Assembly (NCBI RefSeq): GCF_900177645.1 | Contig: NZ_FXAO01000006.1 | Location: forward strand, 248,001 to 312,000 | Source of the DNA: Arenibacter troitsensis | Lineage (GTDB): Bacteria; Bacteroidota; Bacteroidia; Flavobacteriales; Flavobacteriaceae | DNA length: 64,000 bases | Direction of reading: 5' to 3' | Part shown: one piece after another, positions 28,480-36,567 of the stretch | Numbering within the stretch: position 1 is the first letter of the stretch | Layout: the number at the start of each line of letters is the position of its first letter | Position numbers and translations under genes: made by a program | The notes under the pieces: generated by a model | What the model saw: the letters and a program-made list of their open reading frames with translations, nothing else | Told to the model about the DNA's origin: nothing | Database searches by the model: none

Positions 28480-29364
28480 ATGAAACCATTGAAAAAAGAA
28501 GACATTAAACAGGAGGTTTTTGACCTCTATGATGACTATGCCCACAACAGGGTAAGTAGAAGGTTATTTATGGATAAATTATCCACCTATGCCGTTGGCG
28601 GGCTTACCGTAGCTTCCCTCCTTAGCTTTATTTCCCCTGATTACGTAAAAAAAATCCAGATAAAACCCAATGACCCAAAATTAAAATCGGAATATATCCA
28701 CTATGATTCGCCAAAGGGCGGAGGATCCATAAAGGGTTTGTTGTCCAGACCGGCCGACACCAAAACAAAGCTTCCAGGAATAATCGTAGTGCACGAAAAC
28801 CGGGGATTAAATCCCCATATCGAAGATGTTGGGCGTAGGGCCGGACTTGCAGGATTCATCTCTTTGGCCCCGGATGCCTTGACACCTCTGGGCGGTTATC
28901 CCGGTAACGACGATGATGGCCGTGAATTGCAAAGCAAACGAAACCGAGAGGAGATGTTGGAAGATTTTATTGCTGCATTTGACCATTTAAAAGCTCATCC
29001 GGAATGCTCCGGCAAAGTTGGCGTGGTAGGATTTTGTTTTGGTGGCTGGATTTCCAATATGATGGCCGTAAAGATTCCCAACTTAGGGGCTTCCGTTCCT
29101 TTTTACGGAGGTCAGCCAACAGAAAATATCGATAAAATAAATGCTCCCCTAATGCTCCATTTTGGGGAACTGGATACCAGAGTCAATGAAGGGTGGCCAG
29201 CCTACGAAGAAGCTTTAAAAAAATATGGCAAGGAGTACAAGGCCTATATATATCCTAAGGCAAACCACGGTTTTCATAATGATACCACACCGAGGTACGA
29301 CCGGGAAGCGGCTGAATTGGCCTGGGTACGTACCATCGATTTTTTTAGGGAAAAACTAGGCTAA
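28480..29364 (+). CDS. Dienelactone hydrolase family protein, Tat-exported
   Basis: 294 residues. The N-terminus carries SRRLFMDKLSTYAVGG, a twin-arginine motif before a hydrophobic stretch, so export by Tat is likely. The alpha/beta hydrolase has the DLH-type nucleophile elbow GFCFGGW (Cys nucleophile), the acid in FGELDTRVN and the His in NHGFHNDTTPRYD. The family hydrolyses dienelactones or other esters; the true substrate is unknown and a periplasmic location argues against classical dienelactone catabolism. It appears monocistronic. Confidence 0.88.
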   Translation: MKPLKKEDIKQEVFDLYDDYAHNRVSRRLFMDKLSTYAVGGLTVASLLSFISPDYVKKIQIKPNDPKLKSEYIHYDSPKGGGSIKGLLSRPADTKTKLPGIIVVHENRGLNPHIEDVGRRAGLAGFISLAPDALTPLGGYPGNDDDGRELQSKRNREEMLEDFIAAFDHLKAHPECSGKVGVVGFCFGGWISNMMAVKIPNLGASVPFYGGQPTENIDKINAPLMLHFGELDTRVNEGWPAYEEALKKYGKEYKAYIYPKANHGFHNDTTPRYDREAAELAWVRTIDFFREKLG

Positions 29365-29394
29365 ATTAGGGCTATAAACAGGTATCAATAACCG

Positions 29395-31020
29395 CTACAA
29401 GGAAAGCGTACTAAATGATATCATAATATACAGCACAATGAACACCACCAAGACCGAAGCCACTATATCCCAAATAGTATAGCTCAACTTGTTGTCCGCC
29501 TTCTGTGTGGCCGTAACAGTACCAAAAGTTAGTCCGGACAATTGTGCTGCCGAAGGAGCAGGATAAAACATGCTCACAATAACCGCGATGGCCACACAAA
29601 GGGCAAAGAAATAGGCTGCAAATACCAACCAGTTTACATCGGCAAGGTTGAATAGAAAACTTCCTTCGGAAAAACTGGATTTCATAATTTCCAAGGTAAG
29701 TTTGGAAAATCCAATAATCAATCCGCCTATCAAGGTAGCAATGGCACCGTTGGCATTAATGCGTTTGTAAAAAATCCCCAACAGGAATACCGCCGTAATA
29801 GGCGGGGAAATATAGGCCTGCACATTCTGTAGGTATTCGTATAATCCATCAGAAAGCCTTGTTATCACGGGAATCCAAAGCAGGCCAAGACCTACCACAA
29901 AAAAAGTAGCGGTCCTCCCAGTTTTAACCAATTCCTCCTCAGGTTTCTCGGGTTTCAATTTTTTATAAATATCCAGGGTAAACAAAGTGGAACAAGAATT
30001 AAAAACGGAAGCCAGGGAACTCATTAAGGCAGCCAGCAATCCTGCCGCAACCAATCCACGTAGGCCGGAAGGCAGAAGGTTGCTCATAAGCACCGGAAAG
30101 GCCTCATCCGGACTGTTCCAATCCAATTTTCCTTGAAGTTTAAGTCCCAAGGCCACTACTCCCGGAATAAGAAAAAGAAAAACGGGCATCAACTTAAGAA
30201 GTGCCCCAAAGATACTTCCGCGCCTACCGGCCTTGATACTTTTGGCAGTAAGCACCCGTTGTACGATTACCTGATCTGTACACCAATACCAGATTCCAAC
30301 AATGGTACTGGTCAAAAATAATGGCAGCCAAGGATAATCTGGATCGGAATTGGGTCGCCACATATTAAAATAATCCACTCCTATGGTTGCCTTTAGCGCT
30401 CCCCAACCACCAACAGCTTCCAGTCCCATAAAACTAAGGATTCCTGCCCCAAGTACCAAGACTATGGCCTGTATGGTCTCTGTATAGACCACTGCGCGCA
30501 TTCCACCCAAAATAGTGTACAGTCCGGTAAGCGCAACGGTTGCCACCGCACCGATCCAGAAAGGAATACCCAACAAGGCAGATACCACCACCCCTCCCGC
30601 ATATATGGTTACAGAAACCTTGGTAAGTATATAGGCAATTAAAGACACTATGGAAAGCACCCATCTGGAACGGGCATCGAAACGCTTTTCCAAAAATTCG
30701 GGCATGGTAAACACCCCACTTCTGGCATAAAAAGGCAAAAATACCCATCCCAACATCAATACTATCCAGGCATGGAGCTCATATATCAGTAATGGCATTT
30801 TATCCCCGGCACCATTACCAGCCAATCCCACTACATGTTCGGACCCAATGTTGGAGGCAAAAATAGACGCCCCTACCATAAACCATCCAATGTTTCGTCC
30901 GGCCAAGAAATAATCCTCGGTATTCTTTTGTTTTTGCCTTATGACCCACCAGGCAACTCCCAGCAATATCACAAAATAGGCGCTGATCACCACCCAATCC
31001 AGTACGTCCAATCCTTTCAT
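29395..31020 (-). CDS. Sodium:solute symporter (SSS/SGLT family)
   Basis: 541 residues with about 14 hydrophobic segments and SSS family landmarks: DYFLAGRNIGWFMVGASIFA, SNIGSEHVVGLAG, the GIPFWIGAVATVALTGLYTI region, TETIQAIVLVLGAG and LLAALMSSLASVFNS, which places the sodium-site serines. Such SGLT-like carriers in Bacteroidota import sugars or sugar acids with Na+. It is the last gene of a unit with an SMP-30 lactonase and an SDR dehydrogenase, 72 bases after the lactonase, which supports a sugar or sugar-lactone substrate. Confidence 0.92.
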   Translation of the reverse strand: MKGLDVLDWVVISAYFVILLGVAWWVIRQKQKNTEDYFLAGRNIGWFMVGASIFASNIGSEHVVGLAGNGAGDKMPLLIYELHAWIVLMLGWVFLPFYARSGVFTMPEFLEKRFDARSRWVLSIVSLIAYILTKVSVTIYAGGVVVSALLGIPFWIGAVATVALTGLYTILGGMRAVVYTETIQAIVLVLGAGILSFMGLEAVGGWGALKATIGVDYFNMWRPNSDPDYPWLPLFLTSTIVGIWYWCTDQVIVQRVLTAKSIKAGRRGSIFGALLKLMPVFLFLIPGVVALGLKLQGKLDWNSPDEAFPVLMSNLLPSGLRGLVAAGLLAALMSSLASVFNSCSTLFTLDIYKKLKPEKPEEELVKTGRTATFFVVGLGLLWIPVITRLSDGLYEYLQNVQAYISPPITAVFLLGIFYKRINANGAIATLIGGLIIGFSKLTLEIMKSSFSEGSFLFNLADVNWLVFAAYFFALCVAIAVIVSMFYPAPSAAQLSGLTFGTVTATQKADNKLSYTIWDIVASVLVVFIVLYIMISFSTLSL

Positions 31021-31092
31021 TATAATTTATTTGATTTCTTTGGTTATCTTGATTTGCAATTTTTGAAAATAGATTGTGGTAAGCACCTATAA

Positions 31093-31974
31093 TTATTCTA
31101 TGGTCTTAAATTTATTGGAAGGAAGACCCTTATGACCACAATTCCTTACCACAAATAAGGACCCTGCCAAAGGCTGTTTCTCCAGCTCAGCTTTACTTAG
31201 TCCCTTCTTGGCCGAAGTAATATAAAGATCCTGCATGGCTTCACCCCCAAAGGCGCAAGAGGTAACTTGGGATACAGGCATGGCAATGGCCGATAATTTT
31301 TTTCCAGTTCCAGGATCATAACGGGCTACCTGCCACCCTCCCCAATGTGCTACCCATAACATTCCCTCATTGTCTATGGTCATGCCATCCGGAAAGCCGT
31401 CATCCTCGGCAATAATGACAACCGTTCTCTTATTGGACAATTCCCTGTTTTCCTTGTTATAATCGTAGCCCACTACTTTGCGTGTAGGGGAATCTATGAA
31501 GTACATTGTTTTGTGATCCAGACTCCACGCCAAACCGTTGGAAACACTAATGTTGGATTCCTTTTTCAGAACATTTAATGACGCATCCAGCATATAAAGG
31601 CTACCTGAGGATTTATCTTCTGCAATGGGCATGGTCCCTGCCCAAAACCGACCTTCCGGATCACATTTCCCATCATTAAACCTGTTTTCCGGTAAATGCG
31701 ATTCTGGATTCGCTATCATATCGACTTTCCCGCTTTCACGGTTTACGTATCCAAAACCGTCCTTCATGGCAGCAATGTAATTTCCATTGTCTGTAATAGC
31801 CATAGCACCTATCATTTGGCCTACCGAAATGGTATTGGAAGTATGGTTTTCGGGAGACCATTCATGAATATTTCCATTTAAAATATCTACCCAACATATC
31901 TGTTTTCTGGAGTGGTCCCATAACGGCCCTTCTCCCAATTCGCAATTAATTCCACTAACTACTTCTGGATTCAT
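31093..31974 (-). CDS. SMP-30/gluconolactonase family protein
   Basis: 293 residues of six-bladed propeller type: LGEGPLWDHSRKQICWVDI, NRFNDGKCDPEGRFWAGTM, NGLAWSLDHKTMYFIDSP, DGFPDGMTIDNEGMLWVAHW and TSCAFGG. The metal-site pattern of Glu near the start, Asn in NGLAWS and Asp in PDGM is present. It would open sugar-1,4- or 1,5-lactones made by the neighbouring dehydrogenase. It sits between the SDR gene (62 bases upstream) and the symporter on the same strand. Confidence 0.92.
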   Translation of the reverse strand: MNPEVVSGINCELGEGPLWDHSRKQICWVDILNGNIHEWSPENHTSNTISVGQMIGAMAITDNGNYIAAMKDGFGYVNRESGKVDMIANPESHLPENRFNDGKCDPEGRFWAGTMPIAEDKSSGSLYMLDASLNVLKKESNISVSNGLAWSLDHKTMYFIDSPTRKVVGYDYNKENRELSNKRTVVIIAEDDGFPDGMTIDNEGMLWVAHWGGWQVARYDPGTGKKLSAIAMPVSQVTSCAFGGEAMQDLYITSAKKGLSKAELEKQPLAGSLFVVRNCGHKGLPSNKFKTIE

Positions 31975-32036
31975 AGATTTTAAATTCTATTATATTTTAT
32001 TAATTGTTAAAGTATTAGAAATATTTAAAGTGACCA

Positions 32037-32801
32037 TTATTTTTTATAAGGAGATGGACTAACCGATGTCCAACCCCCATCGATCACCAAACTTTGTCCC
32101 GTTATGTGTTTGGCACTATCGGAGATCAAAAACAATACGGCTTGGGCAATATCATTGACAGAAGCAGGTCTGCCCATGGGCGTAATACTTTCCCATGTCC
32201 CGAAATAGTCTTTATCCTTCAAGGTCCTTTCGGTCAAGGTGGCCCCAGGAGCCACGGTATTAACATTTATTTTAAAGGGCGATAGCTCTATGACCAAGTT
32301 CTTGGCCAACATTTCCAATGCGGCCTTGCTCATCCCGTAGGCCGCTAGGTTTTCATGTGCCTGATGCCCGGTTACGGACGACATAAAAAGTATGGAGCCA
32401 CCCAAACCCTGTTTTTTCATTTGCTTTGCTGCTGCCTGGGCCAAAAAGAAGCTCCCGCCCAAATTTACTTTCATAACCTCAAAGAATGATTCCGGCGGAT
32501 AGCTTAGGAATTCCCCGAAGAGGGTAATCCCAGCATTGGCTACCACCACATCCAGTTTTCCAAATTCTGCAACCGCCGTATCTACCATTTGTTGTATTAC
32601 CTCCATATCACTGGAATCCCCATAAAGACCAATACATTTTCCAACTTCACCATCCATGCCCGCCACTGCTTCCTTCGTTAATGCGGCATCCAAATCATTC
32701 AAGATTACATGGGCTCCTTGCCCCACCAACTGTTTACAGATTTCCAGGCCGATACCCTGCCCCGCTCCTGTAACAATGGCAACTTTATCCTTAAAATCCA
32801 T
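32037..32801 (-). CDS. SDR-family NAD(P)-dependent oxidoreductase
   Basis: 254 residues, classical SDR: cofactor motif VTGAGQGIGLEI, NAG in VVANAGITLFGE, catalytic Ser in ILFMSSVTG, the YGMSKAALE Tyr-Lys pair, and the GQSLVIDGGW ending. In this context it is probably a sugar 1-dehydrogenase (for example of an aldose) feeding the adjacent lactonase. Its ATG overlaps the stop of the truncated dehydratase frame upstream by one base, the scar of a formerly coupled operon. Confidence 0.93.
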   Translation of the reverse strand: MDFKDKVAIVTGAGQGIGLEICKQLVGQGAHVILNDLDAALTKEAVAGMDGEVGKCIGLYGDSSDMEVIQQMVDTAVAEFGKLDVVVANAGITLFGEFLSYPPESFFEVMKVNLGGSFFLAQAAAKQMKKQGLGGSILFMSSVTGHQAHENLAAYGMSKAALEMLAKNLVIELSPFKINVNTVAPGATLTERTLKDKDYFGTWESITPMGRPASVNDIAQAVLFLISDSAKHITGQSLVIDGGWTSVSPSPYKK

Positions 32802-32926
32802 TATAAATCAATAGTGTTAATGGGAATCCTTTGGTTCTTCATCCAGGCCCTATAAATAAAACCGTCCTTACCTATGCGACCGTACCTCTTGCTGCTAAGC
32901 AGCTTTTTCTTCTCATCTTTTTCCAT
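32801..32926 (-). pseudogene. N-terminal remnant of an IlvD/Edd-family sugar-acid dehydratase
   Basis: A 41-codon frame reading MEKDEKKKLLSSKRYGRIGK then DGFIYRAWMKNQRIP and ending at a stop. The pattern of a Gly-Lys-Asp-Gly-Phe-Ile-Tyr-Arg segment followed by a W-x-K-N-Q-x-x-P motif is the start of the arabinonate/dihydroxy-acid dehydratase family, which normally runs on to about 570 residues with iron-sulfur ligands. Everything after residue 36 is missing. It lies directly before the SDR gene and overlaps it by one base. Either a deletion removed over 500 codons or the remnant now acts as a leader. Confidence 0.7.
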
Positions 32927-33377
32927 TGGTTATTTTGGTTTTTATGAATCCGCCAATATTTAAATCTGCTTGGCCTATAAAGCATAGCATAGATTTTAAT
33001 ATTTATATTTTTTTATGATCTATGCGCTGAATTTCAATTTGCAGGCTTCAATATCGTGAACTTTTCCGAAATAGATAGGTCGTTTTTTAAGGAATTTGTA
33101 ATTGAGACATTGGAAACCTCCATTTAAATGGATTATAAAGGTTACAGCTTTTAAACCCAGTCTTCCGTCATACACATTCTGATATGTAAATTGATTTGTT
33201 CTCATGGCTTTCAATGACCATTGGCCTCTAGCCTCCATCGACCTAAAAAATTTCATAAGACAACTTCTATCAAAAACAATGTCCCAATGCTAATTGGGAC
33301 AGGTATTTTTATCCCCCTTATAATTTGTTTTCTTGGCATTAACGCTTCTAAAGCAATCAAAATCAACACTTAATATT
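32927..33377. other. Spacer between the dehydratase remnant and nirK
   Basis: About 450 bases without a supported gene. A 78-codon minus-strand frame at 33020-33256 has no recognised family and is not called. It may contain promoter sequence for the minus-strand sugar-acid operon. Its right edge meets the nirK palindrome. Confidence 0.45.
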
Positions 33378-33399
33378 AAACATGACAACTGTCATGTTT
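33378..33399. promoter_or_regulatory. Palindromic operator upstream of nirK, Crp/Fnr-type spacing
   Basis: A perfect inverted repeat with 10-bp arms AAACATGACA and TGTCATGTTT and a two-base centre. Its core ATGAC-N4-GTCAT has the same 5-N4-5 geometry as FNR (TTGAT-N4-ATCAA) and DNR/NnrR (TTGAC-N4-GTCAA) sites. A -7 element TATTTTTG lies at 33418-33425; a start near 33430 would put the palindrome centre close to -41.5, the class II activator position. This suggests activation by a Crp/Fnr-family regulator under low oxygen or nitric oxide. Confidence 0.6.
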
Positions 33400-33483
33400 T
33401 TATTTGACAATCGCAATTATTTTTGTCCCTATAAAAGACAAAAAAGTCCTTTATTTTTTAGTAAGCAACCAAAACAAAATATT

Positions 33484-34944
33484 ATGAATACAAAATCAAC
33501 AAAAAAAGTATTCCTTTTCCTTATGCTGGTAGCAGGAATGGGTAGCCTTATCCTCTCATGTGCTAAAAAAGAAAAGATCGTTTACGAAAACACCGCAGAT
33601 ATCCCTGCAAATCGTGAAATGATAGCAGAACTAACCGCTCCGCCCCATGTACCTACCCCAGTTGGGGATAGAAAGGCCAAATTACTAAAGGTGGATATGG
33701 AAATCCTGGAACTGGAAGGAGAAATGACCAATGGGGTGCGATACGTGTACTGGACCTTTGGCGGTTCTGTGCCAGGCAGTTTTATAAGAACCAGGGTTGG
33801 GGATGAGGTTGAATTTCACCTAAAGAATCACCCGGACAATAAATTACCACATAATATCGACCTCCATGCCGTTACCGGTCCAGGGGGAGGTGCCGAATCT
33901 TCCTTTGTAGCTCCCGGCCACGAAAAGGTTTTTTCCTTTAAAACCCTAAATCCCGGACTTTATGTATACCACTGCGCCACTGCACCCGTAGGAATGCACA
34001 TAGCCAACGGAATGTATGGATTGATATTGGTTGAGCCCGAAGGTGGCCTGCCCTTGGTAGATAAGGAATACTATATAATGCAAGGCGATTTTTACACCAA
34101 AGGCGCCAATGGTGACCGCGGTCTACAGCCTTTTGACATGCAAAAAGCAGTTGACGAAAAGGCGGATTATATAGTTTTTAATGGAAAAATGGGAGCCTTG
34201 ACAGGCGACAATGCCCTTACCGCAAAGGTAGGTGAAACAGTTCGTTTGTTCGTCGGCAATGGTGGTCCCAACCTAGTATCCTCCTTTCATGTTATTGGTG
34301 AAATATTCGATAAAGTACATGTAGAAGGTGGGGATATGATTAATGAAAATGTCCAAACTACCCTAATACCGGCAGGAGGAGCAGCGATCGTTGAATTTAA
34401 AGTAGATGTACCCGGAACTTTTATATTGGTAGACCATTCCATATTCAGAGCCTTTAACAAGGGAGCTCTTGGAATGCTTAAAGTGGAAGGTGAGAAAAAC
34501 AAGACCATTTATTCCGGTGAACTGGAGGATGGTATTTACCAGCCTGAAGGTAGTGGAATTCAAAAAATGCCCTCCACAAATGGCGTTGTGGAATCTGAAA
34601 TTCCCGCCAAATCCTTGGAGGAAAAGATGGAATTTGGAAAAGCAACCTATATGCAGACCTGTTTTGCCTGTCACCAGGGAGAGGGCCAAGGAATTGCCAA
34701 TGCATTTCCTCCTTTGGCCAAATCGGATTACTTAAATGCCGATGTTAATAGAGCTATAGACATTGTTTTACATGGAAAAACAGGTGAAATAACCGTAAAC
34801 GGACAAAAATACAATAGTGTTATGACGGCGCAGACCTTGTCTGATGAAGAGGTGGCCAATGTACTTACCTATGTTTACAATAGTTGGGGCAATTCCAAAA
34901 AAGATGTAACTCCGTCTATGGTCAAAAGTGTAAGAAACAAATAA
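33484..34944 (+). CDS. nirK: Copper nitrite reductase fused to C-terminal cytochrome c, lipoprotein
   Basis: 486 residues from ATG 33484; an upstream ATG at 33382 lies inside the operator and is rejected. The signal peptide has a lipobox (LILSC), so the protein is tethered. Both cupredoxin domains are present with a complete copper set: type 1 H123, C164, H172, M177; type 2 H128, H163, H318; and the active-site D126 with the His of SSFHVIGE. A class I cytochrome c is fused at the C-terminus with heme motif CFACH at 393-397 and probably a Met ligand further on. It reduces nitrite to nitric oxide in the periplasm; the fused heme probably delivers electrons. Confidence 0.95.
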   Translation: MNTKSTKKVFLFLMLVAGMGSLILSCAKKEKIVYENTADIPANREMIAELTAPPHVPTPVGDRKAKLLKVDMEILELEGEMTNGVRYVYWTFGGSVPGSFIRTRVGDEVEFHLKNHPDNKLPHNIDLHAVTGPGGGAESSFVAPGHEKVFSFKTLNPGLYVYHCATAPVGMHIANGMYGLILVEPEGGLPLVDKEYYIMQGDFYTKGANGDRGLQPFDMQKAVDEKADYIVFNGKMGALTGDNALTAKVGETVRLFVGNGGPNLVSSFHVIGEIFDKVHVEGGDMINENVQTTLIPAGGAAIVEFKVDVPGTFILVDHSIFRAFNKGALGMLKVEGEKNKTIYSGELEDGIYQPEGSGIQKMPSTNGVVESEIPAKSLEEKMEFGKATYMQTCFACHQGEGQGIANAFPPLAKSDYLNADVNRAIDIVLHGKTGEITVNGQKYNSVMTAQTLSDEEVANVLTYVYNSWGNSKKDVTPSMVKSVRNK

Positions 34945-34967
34945 AATTAAATAATAAAAGGATAATT

Positions 34968-35765
34968 ATGGGTCCCTTCTTTAAAGTAGCATTTACTCTT
35001 TTTGGCATAATTACCGCCAGTAGCACATTTGCACAAGCAGAGCAAATGGTTACCGTAAAAGGAGGGACTTATATTCCACTTTACGGAGTTGATTCAACGG
35101 CGGTCACCGTTGATGAATTTTCTATGGACGTATATCCAGTATCCAACAAGGAGTATTTAGAATTCGTTCAGGAATATCCTGAATGGAAAAAAAGTAAGGT
35201 CAAGCGACTATTTGCAGACGGTAATTACTTATTAAATTGGGAAAGTGATGAATCCTTTGGAACGCAATTAGCCGAGGATGCCGCGGTTACCAACGTTTCT
35301 TGGTTTGCCGCCAAGAAATATTGCGAATGCCAAGGAAAAAGGTTGCCAACCGTTGATGAGTGGGAATATGCGGCTATGGCCGATAAAAGCAATGCAGATG
35401 CCCGTAAAAAGGAATCCTACAATCAGCTCATTCTGGATTGGTACGAAGCTCCAAAAACATTTAACAATTCCATAGGCTCCACCTTTAAAAATTATTGGGG
35501 AATTTATGACCTTCACGGCCTTGTATGGGAGTGGACCATGGACTTTAATTCCGTTTTAATTTCCGGTGAATCCAGAAAGGATGTGGACAAGGACAGTAAT
35601 CTATTTTGTGGTAGTGCTGCTGTTGGGGCATCGGACTTAATGAACTATGCAGCCTTTATGCGCTACGCCTTTAGAGGCAGCCTAAAAGCCAATTATGCCA
35701 TAAGAAATTTGGGATTCCGATGTGTACAGACCAAAGGACCGAACAATAACAACCTAACTTATTAA
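34968..35765 (+). CDS. Formylglycine-generating-enzyme-like (SUMF1 fold) periplasmic protein
   Basis: 265 residues from ATG 34968, with a signal peptide ending near TFAQA. The SUMF1/FGE fold is clear: VKGGTYIPLYG, PVSNKEYLEFV, VTNVSWFAAKKYCECQGKRL, PTVDEWEYAA, YDLHGLVWEWTMDF and the closing IRNLGFRCV. The catalytic copper-binding Cys pair normally found in the GGSWxC...CR segment is absent: the matching region reads CGSAAVGASDLMN. So it is probably a non-catalytic scaffold or assembly factor rather than a sulfatase activator. It lies 23 bases after nirK and 4 before the SCO gene, tying it to nitrite reductase maturation. Confidence 0.85.
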   Translation: MGPFFKVAFTLFGIITASSTFAQAEQMVTVKGGTYIPLYGVDSTAVTVDEFSMDVYPVSNKEYLEFVQEYPEWKKSKVKRLFADGNYLLNWESDESFGTQLAEDAAVTNVSWFAAKKYCECQGKRLPTVDEWEYAAMADKSNADARKKESYNQLILDWYEAPKTFNNSIGSTFKNYWGIYDLHGLVWEWTMDFNSVLISGESRKDVDKDSNLFCGSAAVGASDLMNYAAFMRYAFRGSLKANYAIRNLGFRCVQTKGPNNNNLTY

Positions 35766-35769
35766 AGAA

Positions 35770-36474
35770 ATGAAAAAAATTCTCAATGCCGCATTGTTAT
35801 GCCTTTTGGTCATCAATCATATAGGGTGCAATACAAAAACCTCTACCAAAACGACAGTAGAAAAATACCAATGTCCAATGCATTGCGAGGGCGACAAAAC
35901 CTATGATCAACCTGGTAAGTGTGGCGTTTGTAAAATGGACCTCCAACTACTGGCAATGATCACCAAAAAGGAGGGTGAAATTTCCGAGCTATCCATTTAT
36001 AACCTACCATCCAAATGGACCAATCAGAACAATGAGGACATACAGTTGAAGGCACTAAAAGGAGATGTATTGGTCATGGTCATGATCTACACTTCCTGTC
36101 AAACCGCATGCCCTAGATTGGTTGCGGACATGCGCGGTATAGAAGAGCAAATCCCGGCGGACAAAAAGGACAAGGTTACCCTTGTTTTTGTTAGCATAGA
36201 CCCTGAAACAGATACGCCACAGCGCTTAAAAGAATTTGCAAAAGAAAATCAGATGGACTCGGAAAAATGGGTATTTCTAAGAGGTTCCGAAGCGGACACC
36301 CGTGAATTTTCAGCAGTACTGGCGGTCAACTACAAAAAAATATCCCCTATGGATTTTTCCCATTCCAACATTATTAGCGTTTTTGACCAAGAAGGGGAAT
36401 TGGCCTATCAACAAGAAGGCTTGGGAATTAACAATAAGGAAACCGTTTCCAAAATCATAGAATTGTTGAATTAG
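35770..36474 (+). CDS. SCO1/SenC copper chaperone with N-terminal heavy-metal-binding domain, lipoprotein
   Basis: 234 residues. Lipobox Cys20 (HIGC). Residues 33-58 form a small metal-binding domain with C35, C39, C51 and C54 (YQCPMHCEGD, GKCGVCKMD). The SCO thioredoxin fold follows with the copper ligands C110 and C114 (TSCQTACPRL) and the His in MDFSHSNII. SCO proteins pass copper to, or reduce, copper sites of oxidases and reductases. Four bases after the SUMF1-like gene, it most likely matures the type 1 or type 2 copper of NirK. The domain fusion suggests capture and transfer in one chain. Confidence 0.92.
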   Translation: MKKILNAALLCLLVINHIGCNTKTSTKTTVEKYQCPMHCEGDKTYDQPGKCGVCKMDLQLLAMITKKEGEISELSIYNLPSKWTNQNNEDIQLKALKGDVLVMVMIYTSCQTACPRLVADMRGIEEQIPADKKDKVTLVFVSIDPETDTPQRLKEFAKENQMDSEKWVFLRGSEADTREFSAVLAVNYKKISPMDFSHSNIISVFDQEGELAYQQEGLGINNKETVSKIIELLN

Positions 36475-36505
36475 AACATATTCATCTTTTAATTCCCTGC
36501 CATCT

Positions 36506-36537
36506 TTTGTAAAAAGGATAATCAAGGGTTATATTTG
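36506..36537 (+). promoter_or_regulatory. mfd promoter
   Basis: TTTG at 36506-36509, a 20-base spacer, then TATATTTG at 36530-36537: a full match to TTTG-N19-21-TANNTTTG. The predicted start point is near 36542. Confidence 0.7.
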
Positions 36538-36567
36538 CATAAAAATTTACGGTTGACAAAATCTTCA

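Noticed and set aside
33020-33256. 78-codon minus-strand frame
   Set aside because: No recognisable domain, signal or promoter; lies in a spacer next to a decayed operon. It may be a remnant but cannot be named.
33382-33483. Longer NirK N-terminus from ATG 33382
   Set aside because: The ATG lies inside the palindrome and before the predicted transcript start; ATG 33484 gives a proper lipoprotein signal.
34968-35765. Active sulfatase-modifying formylglycine-generating enzyme
   Set aside because: The catalytic cysteine pair is missing and no sulfatase with a CxPxR motif is nearby; the LtaS-like protein uses Thr.
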